DNA of 64,000 nucleotides from the NCBI GenBank assembly GCA_004794785.1, contig SJOL01006486.1, forward strand, positions 693,708 to 757,707, given 5' to 3'. Each line of letters starts with the position of its first letter. The first letter of the stretch is position 1. Position numbers and translations under genes: made by a program. Of the stretch, positions 23,726-35,700 are shown piece after piece. Source of the stretch: Opisthorchis felineus (lineage: Eukaryota; Platyhelminthes; Trematoda; Opisthorchiida; Opisthorchiidae). The notes under the pieces were generated by a model. It made no database searches, was not told the DNA's origin, and was given only the letters and a program-made list of their open reading frames with translations.

Positions 23726-23746
23726 ATGTTTTCAAACAGGCCACCG
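23726..23746 (+). CDS. Groucho/TLE exon 1 (start)
   Basis: This is a 21-nt first coding exon, MFSNRPP, ending at donor CCG|gtaggt. I chose this ATG over the one at 23,683 because only this frame matches the phase of exon 2 and the family's short N-terminus before the KFT motif. The following intron is 43 bp. Confidence 0.75.
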
Positions 23747-26700
23747 GTAGGTCCCATTGCCTTCCTGCGAGTTTATGTAAAATATTAAGGCTCCTCCGGG
23801 ACCAGGGCCATCGTACAAATTCACAGTTTTGGAGACATGTGATAGAATCAAAGAAGAGTTTAACTATTTGCAGCAGCAAAATCATTCGTACGCGCTTTGA
23901 TCACCAGTCTGTATTATTTTGCGCTCCTTATAGATTGCATATTGAACGCGAGAAGCTTGTTAGTGAGAGAACCGATATGCAACGGATATGTGTGATGTAC
24001 TATGAGATGGCGAACGGCCTTAATTTAGAGATGCACAGACAGGTTAGATGAGAATGCCGCTTATTCAACCTGTATGCAGATGGAAATCGCCAAACGTCTC
24101 AGTGCAATCTTGACTCAAGTTGTGCCATTCCTTTCACAAGAGGTGAGTTCATGTTTGATGCTTTGATACTATCAGCAGCACCAAACACAAGTCCTTTCGG
24201 CCATTGAGAGAGCAAAGCAGGTGACAATGCAAGAATTGAACTCAGTACTAGCGGTGAGCAGTTAGTACATTACTCATTTGCCTTCAACAGGCTCAAATTG
24301 AGGACGCTAAGTCTTCGAAATTTTTTAATGGTAGTAACTCAAATCTGGTTGCTGAGCAATTGGAAGCGTACAAGGTACGATTTATCCATCCGTCCCCATC
24401 ATTTTTAGATGTCTGCTTTATCGGGCACTCCTCCCTCAAGCCTCCAGACGGGATTACATGGTCTGAACATGTCTCACGGTGTCAGTGGCCCAAGCTACAG
24501 CGCCGCCACCAACCCGTCTAACTCCCTTCCTGGTGTCCTCCCTTCTATCTCCCCACCAAGCAACCCAGCTATGTCCGCAGCCCTTTTAAATGGATTAATG
24601 TCAGCCGCGGGAGCCAATCCACTTGGTCCTAGTGGCTTTATGGTTCCAACGACGGGTGCAACAAATCTGAATTTTGGACGGGAATCAGAAAAAAACTCTG
24701 CGGATGACAAACAAGTAACTTTGGTAGCATTTTCGTGTTGATGTTTTCATTGCAAACTGGAGGTATCTAACCATAGCCAATACTCTGATCAGATTGGTGT
24801 GCTACCTTCAAGCTTTAAAGCAGCATGTCTTGGACAAGCCGCAGCCGGTAGAGCCACGGTTGTGGGTGTAACGGTCAGTAGCAAGGTATATATTAATATT
24901 CGTGGGTGTCGTCTTAGATGCGTTTGTTCATAAAAAAACTCAGCAGTCTCGACTCAAGTGTGGGATTTCGGCAGTGCCGTCTGATCCGAAAATTGACAAC
25001 CAAGGCCTTGGTTCCCCCCTTCCGGTGGGGATGAGTGAACCGACGTTTGTCTAGGTTAAGCGCCATGAGCTCGAGATGGCTCGCTGTAAGTCGCGGAGCT
25101 ACTCATCTGATGGTCCGTGATTCCAACCCTACCATGACTCTTGGGCAACCTGGCAGTATCTCTGCCGTCTTGCTTCCTTCTGGTGGATATGCGCCCAAAG
25201 AGTGCCTCAATGGAAAAGGCTGCTTTACTTTTAATGCCCTTTACGAGTATGTTGGCTAGATTTATGCGCTTAAGGTGGCTCACTGGCGCGAACTTACTGA
25301 CCGGAAGGTTCGTGTTTCTAATCCAGCTCCGGCATCTTGACTGTCCCTGTCTGGGTTGGGCAATGTGGCATTATCTCAGCCTTCATACTTCCTTTAGGTG
25401 GCACGGCAGCCGAACACCGAAAGGTTGGTATAGTATGCACGCTATGGAAGCGCCAGGGGACTGATTCACCGAAGGTAGGGTTTCACAATTATTTCTGAGG
25501 ATGGGAAACAATGAAAACTCATGAGCCAAAGTTGAGCAGGCAAGGTTGCACATCAATAATTGCACATAAATCAACCGAAATGGCAGACGCTGTATACTAC
25601 ACTGGCACAGCCGAACGACTATTATTTTCTCAGTAATGTTCGAACCATTGCTCCGATGCGAAACTCGTTTGATACGATCATCATCTTTGTCACCGTCTTT
25701 GTTATCATCATGGACATTATGAGCATGTCAGACCGCTTCATTGGATATTCAGTTTGGGAGCACCTGGCAAGGCCAGCGTAGTTAGAGCCACCGAATCCAC
25801 TCACCAATGGGAGAAGCAGATGATTTGTCGCTAAAGACCATTCATCGCACTTCAGTATTGCTAGTTCCATGTTCTCAGGGTGCATGCACAATGCCTCGAA
25901 GGCACAGGTAGTCAAAGGCAGGCAATCCTCTCTTGTCTTCAACACACGGCGGCCAGGCTTCGAAACTTTAAGACAACACTGGAGCCACTGCTGCGTCGTA
26001 GACCATGTTTCTCATCACCATCATCATCGACAGCATAACATCACTATTCAACACTGATGCTTTGCTGCCGTACAACTACGATTTATATGAGAGTCTTACC
26101 GTGGAGAAGAGAATAAAAGTGGACGGAGAAGGTACCTAGTGCTAGCCTACCACGACCTTTCCGGAGTGTCCACACCTCCAGACGCTCATTCAGGCAATCT
26201 GGATAGAAACCGAAAACATGAACGCCACTGACATCGATTTACAGCTATACCTGACAGCATCTCTAACCAAGCACAATGGGGATCACACGAACCCAATTCA
26301 GGAAAGCGAGCCGACAGCACCCAGACTCTTCGTAATCTCTCATGCATCTCTTCCAGGTAAAAGGTTGACCACCTCCCTGCCTGAATTGGGCACGGAAAAC
26401 AGCACTCTCCTCGGCTAACGGTGATTTGGTGTGCGCAATACATGGCCTAACCAACGCAGCTTCTGGTGCTGGACACTTTCTTCAATGGAAGTTCCCGTTG
26501 CACAACCGAAGACTCGCTTTCTAATTGCTTCGTTAGATTCACTGACACGAACTCGCGGGAACTATGGCTCTGAGATAACGGTTATCAAACACCTGAAAGA
26601 CGTTTCATTTCCACTGCTCGAACAGGCCAAGTTTCACAGCCATACAACAGAACAGCCCCCACTGCGGCCTGATACACATGTCCCTTGAGATTCAGGGATA

Positions 26701-29700
26701 TAGCGCTATGACGCCATAGGTGTCCAAAATTACCAAGTGTGTCAGAGCTACGGTCGGTTGGGGCGTAAGCAGACACGACATACAAACAACGACCAACTTC
26801 CCGCTTGTGAGACTTCTTCACGGACGTTGGCAGGCGAACCGCATAGAGGCGACTCTCAACGGGTATCCAGTCAAGCAAGAATCTTTCCTCCCGGCAACCT
26901 AGGACGATACCAACCCCTGCACATCCTGCCGCAACGGCCTCTGAATCACCAGAGCTGCACAGTGGGAAGCGAGTGGGAGTTACGGGGCTGTTCAATAACT
27001 GCTTTATTGAATTCTTGTTTCTCATACACAGCACATGTCAATGTCAAGCGAGTCCAGTGTGAGAGCAACAGCAGCTTGTCCTGCTTGCTTCAGAGTGTGA
27101 ACATTGAAAGCAGCCAGATAGACTGGATGTCGAGGCTTGAAGATTGATTTTGAGATGTCTATGGATGTCAGCGCAGAATGATGTGCAGATGTCGCTTGCA
27201 AAACCGATGCAGGGCGAACGAAGGCATCAGTCCTAACTGACGGGCCTACAAGGTAGGGGAGTATTAATAAAGTGAGGGGAGGTGGAAGATGAATCATGTG
27301 AAACAGAAAGAAGGGGGACGTCAGCAGTAACTTGTTTTCGCTTAACCGCCTTGCTGTATGCAGCAACTAAGGCGACCCCGCTGATGGCACCGCGCGACGG
27401 CCGATGTGACATAAGATTATTTGTAAATGTTCAGTTCACTGTAAGTGGGATGGGATACGAACAGGGCGCCTAGATAGGTGGACGATTGGGATTCTTCTCC
27501 AAAGTATTTGACTCAAAGGACTAACTGCAAGTTATCGGTGGTTGGTGTAAGACCGTCATATCAGCCCACATTTCCAAGTAGCAAGTCGCCACACATGTTC
27601 CAGCCCCCAACCTGGAGGACCATGAGACTGTGTTGGTCAAACCTCCACTCATTGACCAACCTGGTATGAGAGGCCCTGTTGGTATCACACGTACACTCCT
27701 CAGTGGGTTATGGAGGTGTGCAAATCATCACACACACGTGACGCTGTAAGCACGTTTCCAGACCCCGTGAAACCCACCGTGATGAGTGCCGTTTTCTGAG
27801 GGTGTAAAGAGTTGCTAGAGGATGATTTCCTGACTCTTCAACATTGTACTGTCTGAATGCCAGTAAAGCACACTGCTAGAAGTCAATATACCGTTCCGAA
27901 ATTTAACCGAGCTGGTTCTTTGATCCAATGTCCTGGTCTTCAAAATTTCTCCAACCATGATCCCATCTGCCATCCCATCTTCATGTGCCTTTAAACGAGC
28001 ACTCGAAAAAGCAACTTGTCATGAGGCCCCGTCTTCCACCTCATTCTCCTTTTTGGAGTTCTGAACACCCGTCTTGGGTCCATGATATCACGAGCCCATT
28101 GTTTCTGACCCGGCTTTTCTGTTCATCATCATCCATTAGGGCAAGAAATGTCCAGAACTTACATGCACTCCCTAAAGTGTTTCTAGCGTTTGGCGTTGCT
28201 ACCAAATCCGACAAATGTATGTTTTCTGGCTATGAAGCCCCATTCCTCGCCTATGTGATGAACAAACTAGCGTTACCGCGAGACATCACTATTGTTCACT
28301 ATTTCTCCTGGTATTTCCTATTCAAATGCTAGGGCACAATACCGGAGAGTCAAATTGTCAAGGTGTTCCTATAACTTCTTGTTTTTTAGACTTGCATTTA
28401 AGCTATGTGGACTGCGGCCTCCTATCTTTTCTGATAGTGATACCAGTTGCGCAATTCTCCAGAGCCCGGGCACTGAAGGCCATATCATGGATAGGACATT
28501 TGATTTTGGGAAGGGATTGTGGTGGAATATTTTATTCACCCTTAGTTTGGACACAAGAATGTTTGGGAAATCGATCATGACCAATTGAAGAGTGTGGAGA
28601 AAGTGTAGGGACGGTGGGTGAAGAGCTGCAGGCGTCAATGGTACTTTCGGGTTACTCATGCCAAGGAAGTTGTTTTGTGTGGATACATCATCTTCAGCTG
28701 TGTCACGTGAGCGTATGCAAGTCGTAAACATAACTTCAGGGTAGCGAATCTGCTCTATAGGTGTTTTTTTCAGGTTATTTCTGTGCTTGAAAAAGCACCT
28801 GTCGGGATGTGCAATGGACGGGCATCCAGAAAATGTGTTTAAAATGTCTGATGTTATGTTGAGAAATGATAACGTTTTGGGTTTGCTAGGTCATACTTAA
28901 CCAAACGCGCATCGAAATCCCTGATTGCTGATTTATCTTCCCGCCAAACACAGGCAATATCTGGGACGCACCGACGACCAAAAAGGACAAATGTTGAGTG
29001 TGTGCGCACAACGGCCCCATTTCACAGCTGTATTGTGGTACAGATCGTAGAAAGGTATTTCAAAGTCTTATTCCTTATCGGCAATTGGTGTCAGTGGCGT
29101 CATAGGTAGCAGAGGTTTGCAGACATGCTGCGGCCCTAGGTATTATCTTCGTCCCTGCCTTGACAACACAACCTCTGCTGAAAAGCCTTCTCAGATCTCT
29201 GTGGATGGGTCTGGTAGCAGGACTCCAGCTGCGATTAGTTATTCGTCCAAAACCTTCTAGGCAATGATGTTGGTCGCAAAGAGTGTTTCTTCCTGCAAAC
29301 AAAGCCGGGTGTATGCCTTGAATCGTGGAAATTTTGCACTGCCATTGTTGGATTCCTCTAAGGACAACCAAGGGGAATAGGTCCACACCTACGATTGGGT
29401 CTGAGTGGGATTTATTGGAAGAGCAGGCCTATTAAGTTGCTCATCGAAGTTTCCCACTCAACGTTTTCTCTGACCGTCTAGGCTGAACAAGAACACGTGT
29501 AGGCTGTTTGGGTGTCTCGAGTTTCTCCATCCGTTTTGAAACTTAATCTCTGAGCGCCTGACAAACAGTTTCACTTACAACCAACCCGAGCGTGTCGGAA
29601 GACTTCAAACAAACTGAAGAATTGGAACTATTTCCATTGCCCACTTTTGCCCAGTTTAGGTGTGCCACTAGCTGGTAGTAGATTAGTTTACTACGACGCA

Positions 29701-32700
29701 ACCGTATGACCATCAGTATGGAATGCTTTTTGGGAGCTGATAAGCGCGAGATTGGTTCAGACAGTTTTTTTGCGTGGCCAGCTAGTCTTTTAGCTTTTTT
29801 GGTGCGGTATTTTCACTATCCAATGATACACAGATGATAGACAGTAAGATCGACATTTTTGAATGCAGTTTGGCTATCGTTGGCTGATCTTGATGTATTT
29901 TCGTTTCTGCGGATGGTTTGGAGGTGGTGGATACCGTGGGAATGTGGTGAAAAAAGGAACAAACGACTATCCACACCAAGCCTGTCTGACGCCTTATTGA
30001 ACTCCTACAAAGTACCCACCACCTACGCTACTTTTATCGGATCCGAACATGAGTATTCATGTTTGTCTTACACGCTTTCATCAGAAGTCCCTGTAGTTGT
30101 CAGAAAACTCCATTTTTATCTTCGCCAAGGCTACAGTAGTTACATCCACCGCCGCAACACGGAGGGTCCTGTTTTTTTCATGTGATCAAGATTTTGAAAT
30201 TAACTTTCAAGAAACTAGTTGTTCATTGGGCAAGTGGATCTTAGTCTTACTCAGTGCTATTTCTACACCTCCCTGTTCGGTTGCTGCAGCGTGGTGATTT
30301 CCAGACAGGCATAGTTTGTGCAATCTATCGTTGTCAGCATTCGGATGACGTAAGTATTCGGGTTTTGGAGAAGAGTTTCGGAGAGACAACGGACCTACAC
30401 AGGGCATAGGCTAGTACAGCTTACGAAATCAAGGGTCACCTATTGAGAGTTTCTTAGTCAAACGCCGTGCGAGGAGCTAAGAAATCATCCATAAACGGTT
30501 TTTAGCCAGTGGCTGTTGGTCTACAAGCAAAGTGTTATGCGGCTGCTGAGGATCAGAGGCGTCCAGGTATTCGACGATCAGCGGTTCACAACCTTACCTG
30601 GAACGAACTATTACCAACGAACTCACAATGAATTGATTATATGGCAAGTGTTTAAGGGGGCAGTAGATAGTTCATATGTAAAATGCGTCCGACACCACAG
30701 TCTACGGTGCTCGACCAGGTGCTACGCGCTCCGAGCTGTTGCCCACTGAAAACAGGCCTCTTCCGAGTGGTAGGCCCTTCCGTGATTAAGATCTGGAGTC
30801 ACATCTCTGTGGGGCTTTCCTGAAAGTTAGCACAGTAGCCAGATTTCTGATGACTCAATCTATAACTTCATTTTTCGGCTGACCGTAAGCAACTTGCCTT
30901 GGATTCGAAGTTGAGCTGTTCGTCTGACTTAACTAGTATAGGTTGCTTTCAATTCCTTGAATTGCTCCGATGATTGTGATTCGATCTATCCGTTCGATCG
31001 AAGGTTTTGCAAATGAGGCCGATAGAAAACTAGAATATATGTAAGTGGTCCAGATTTTGCTACCACATAGTAATGCAAGCCATAAAACCGCGCAGGTGGG
31101 TTGCTCTAAGCGCGTCTTCTAAGGCCCATATGCGCTTTGCTGATCTACCAGCGTCGTATACTCAGTTCATTATCAGGTGTTTGATCTGTGGACAGTCTGC
31201 TGTCCACGTAGCAGAAGTCCGTACAGCACACTGTCTCACAACAATTTGTCCGAATGCCTGGTGGTTCATTGTTGCACCGTCAGGCGGAAGCTGGTAAAAG
31301 TCAACCGTTCTGAAATCAGTAACATATAACTCAAAGTGAGATGCCTCTGAAGTGAAGCTGTTTCAGTTCCTCTCCGGAATTCGAAAGTAATCCCCCATGG
31401 TCTGTCAACAGTATTATGCTTGGGTAGGTTCACACAGCCATGTCCCAGCCGTGAGCTGCTTCGAGTAGAATAAATGGCTTTCCAGCAGGTATGTGATTCC
31501 TTTACCGCCCTCAAAATTGCGCAGATGGTCGTTAGATACAGGCTGAGCTGTGCTGGAGCAAAGACAGAACCCTTTTTCACTCCCAGCTCGGTTTCGTACT
31601 CAGTGAACGTAGTTACACAGTTTCCGCATGTGCACAATTTTGTTTTCGAGTAAGGTGGCTGAGTGGTAAACATTATGGGACTGCCTTCTTGATGAGCTCC
31701 TGACAGAGCAAGACCGGTTGCAAGTTCTGGGTGAATTTCCGTTAGTCGTTCCATACTGATGATCTAGGAATACTCCAGTGTATAAGGCGCTGTCTACCAA
31801 TTAGGCGGGTTTGTGGTTCGAAGCCCACCTTGGCTTTTAATATGCTTCTGTGTAGACCTAAGCAGCTTGGCGATGTCCAAACCCTTGTACTCGCTTCGGA
31901 TTGCACTTTGCTTATGTTCCCTGAAATGGTGACGCAACTAGACGTTACTACCGATTAGTACTACTATTTCAGTATGTAGGTAATCTTCAGGCCTTCTACC
32001 TTGAGGTGGATCGGTGTTCCACATCCATCTATGACACCTTTTGTGCAACTTAAATCACCTGCTACTAAACCGAAGCACATCTGCTGGATTTGGTGGATTT
32101 CATATTTTTTATGTTAGGGCAAGCGCAATCGCAGTGCTGTGTTCTTGAAATGCGAATTCTTCATCAAATCATCAACGTCAAATCTGACCTTGGCCTTTTG
32201 GTGACCCCTTTCTATGTGGTGACATGGTATCTAGGCACCGGAAGATTGTTACAGCTGAACGACTTTATCAACTCTTATACCTCAGTCTGGATAATATTCA
32301 CGCGCCGTGAGGGCTTCACATCAGGGCGGTGTGATTTTTGGATGCGTGGGTTGTTATTGCTGACTTAATTGTCACATCTTTTTTGATACTGTTACGTTTT
32401 AGCGTGCTGCTGCCGTTGCTGCCGCTAATTCCCTCTTACTTGCGGCCCGTCCATCGGGACTGGGTTCATCGATACTTCCGCCTTCAAACCCACTGAGTGG
32501 AATCCTCGGAGGGAACCTCTCTGACTTTCCAGGATTTCCAAGTTCTCTCCCCCTCATGCCTGGTTCGGCCGACGCGGGAGATGTCGGTCTGAATATGGGT
32601 CACAGTGCTTCGTCCAACGCATTCCAACAACCAAGCCGTAGTGCATCTACAGGTAGTGGTGCTGGATCGGGTGGGCGCCAGAGCAGCGGTACCGGTAGCC

Positions 32701-35700
32701 TTCACACGGCAGCTCAGAACGTACTGGGCGCATTGCATTCCAGCTCGTTTACTTCTTCGGTCAGTTCCACCTGTAATCTTGCACCCGAAGAGAAGCGACG
32801 TAAATCGGATGACTCGAGGGTGAGTTCTTGCACCCCAAGCTTATGCAGCTATGACGGTCATGTGGAGGTCCTTACTCTGATGCAGTATTAATCCTGGAAG
32901 GGACTCCTTTGGGAGATTCCAAAATGTTTCCTCGTGGTGGTGGTGAGGGCAGTGAAATTTCATTTGTGCTCAAGTGTTTTTTTGCCAGATTTTGCGAGGG
33001 TGGGATAGGATTCTCCGTTCCATCTGCACTGAATGCTCTAGATAGTCACACTGCTCTTGCACATATGCTATTCACACATACTGGGTCTGTCTGTTGGTGG
33101 TCAGTCCCCGTTATCCATGTTTTCAGGAACTGATAGGGCTCTTAGGCAGCTAAGCTTGGATAAAAAATTAAATACGATAAGCTGTCACGAATATGTATGC
33201 TCATGTAACAACGAAAACAATAATGATTATTTGCTGCTGGAGAAGTAGGTTATCACGCGTTGCTTCACCATATCTCTCAGCTCAGTCAGCCAGTTTTTCA
33301 GCTACACCTACATCCGAATTATCGACTAAATCAAGCCAAGAGGAGTTCGCTCATGTGGCGGGTTGGTATATCAGCTATGCTTTGAGGTGATAGTCTGCTT
33401 ATAAATCTGAACCGATGGCATAGGGCATTCCTATTGTGGTGTCTTCTTGTGGAGTAAACTAGCCGTCTGAGGAGTCCGAAAGTTTTAGGTGGTCTGTTTT
33501 ATCGGGGATGGATCGTTATAAGAAGAATGCCCTGTCTCCGAAATTGTCTCCTCGATAGAATTGCTTCCTTCTGGCGAGTCAATTCCTTGAAATAGGATTT
33601 GATTTCCACGGCGTAGCTTTGGAATGTGCTTCAGTTTTCATCGTCGTCAGATGCAGCGTTCTTGTGGGTCCCACCAAATTCTCGGAATTGCGCCCTCCTT
33701 TAAAGCGTTCTCTCCTTGGAGGTACAGCTTCTTGGCCAAGCACTTTTAAAAGTTCTCCGTTCAGCCTACGTAGACATTAGGTTCCGTGCGGATGAGGCAT
33801 TTAAGGGTTCGACCACTTTACTGTCAACATGTCTGACGGATATGCAGCCACTTGTTCAGTTGCGTTAGCTGGTAAGCAGCTCCATTTGGCTGTTGTTCAG
33901 GAGGATTACACGATCGGGCCGCTGCCGCCTCCCATAATGATCCCCGGTTTCCTACATGCTTACTACGTAATTCAGCTCGCCTGCTGACACATCATTTAGC
34001 GGGTATCTTGAAACTTACCAAAATATGTGTATATTGCGAAGCTCATGTTCTGTGGAAGTAGACATGTCAGTCTATCATGAAAATCTCCTAGTAAGGTTGT
34101 ACTGTGGCGTTGAGGAAATTGACAACTTTCATGCAAATCGTCAGCAGGCTGCTTCAACCAAAATACATGTCGGTTCAGCTGCATCGAGGTTTCCGAACAT
34201 AAATGGCTTGCTTGAAGGGGACTGGTCTACTAAACAAAGTGCTTACGAGTAAACTTTCGGGTATGCCAAAACGTCTCACAGTGCCCTTTGTCAGGCAGTT
34301 TCAAAGGCTAAATACTCCCTACACCTCGCAGTTGAACCGTGGAAGGTATACCCCAGAGTGTACCCCCTCATGGGTTCAGTGGCATTCACTGGCAATCAAA
34401 CCACCAGCTTGAGAGAGTTTATTCTATTTCATCCCTTAAAAAGACAACATATGAGGGCTGAAGCCTTGGATTTTCCAGCAATAAGCCAACCGAGCACTGT
34501 GACTTCTATTGTCCAGTTTCCCCTTACATGGGCAATCAGAACCATGGATTTAGTCATGATATGACAGATCATCATCATCAGCTGTGAAAACCGTGTACCT
34601 GTACAGTTGTTATAGCTACCACAGTTTCACTCACCGATGATTTGGGGAATTGGGGCAGGTAGCTGCGCATTGGAGGCGGTAGCTGATATAGTTGGCGCGT
34701 AAATACAGGGTCGTCTGCGGACTTTTCATTGGGGAGCTATGCATTGAAGGCAATAGCTTGGATGCACTAGCACCATTGAGGGTGCGACTGGGCCATGTCT
34801 GACAATGTCTCTAACCATTGATGAGTCCTGTCTCGGGGTCCACATCCAAGGAGACGGCAATGACCAGCGCAGCTGAGTGCTGGTGATAGCTTCCATATTT
34901 CGCTGCCAAGTCATTGTTTGACCTCCCCTGGTTCGTTTCTACCCTTTGCGTGGGTGTGCGAAAGGAGCCCTTCGGTGATGTCGGTCGACTGGCACATGGA
35001 GCACGTGACCAAGTCAGCTCGACTTGTGGAGATTGATCAGTTCATCTATCATGGACGAGTTATTTCTTCCGAAAACCTTTCGACGTACTTCAGCATTACT
35101 GATTCGGTGTTCCCACCGGACTGAGACAACGCTCCGAAAACATCGATGGTCAAATACTGAAAGTCTTCCGACATCATCGGTGCACGGCGGCCAGGTTTCT
35201 GACCCGTATGATAATATGGTGTGCACCCCAGTACTGTACACTTGACCCTTGACGGATTAGCTGATGTCACGCCTACGCCACATGTGATGCAGGTTCACGA
35301 AAGCTTCTCTAGCCTTCCGAATCCGGATGGAAATATAATCTTTCGCGAGACCACCGGGACTGATACACCTGCTCAGGTAGACAAACTTGTCTACTACCTC
35401 TCCATTTCGCAGGTATGAGACGCATACCAAACTATGAGGCAGAATTATTTAGATTATTTAATATTGTTTCCTTTACGACGGCATCGGATACAAGAAGAGC
35501 TATGTCATCTGCATACTCGATATCTGAGTGAATGCCCCGGGAACACTTCGACCCCACAGGCGTTAGTGGCTGATAGTGAGTCTACCATAATCGGGAATGA
35601 CATGCACGGTGTACTTTTCAGCCTGCATGAACAGACTTATCTCTGAAGCAACTCTCTTGAGCGGTAGCCACAATATTCCACGCAATGCAGTGAAGACATC

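Noticed and set aside
23683..24051. A continuous 122-codon plus-strand frame starting at 23,683
   Set aside because: It reads through two short introns of Groucho/TLE in the wrong frame; the family match needs splicing and the start at 23,726.
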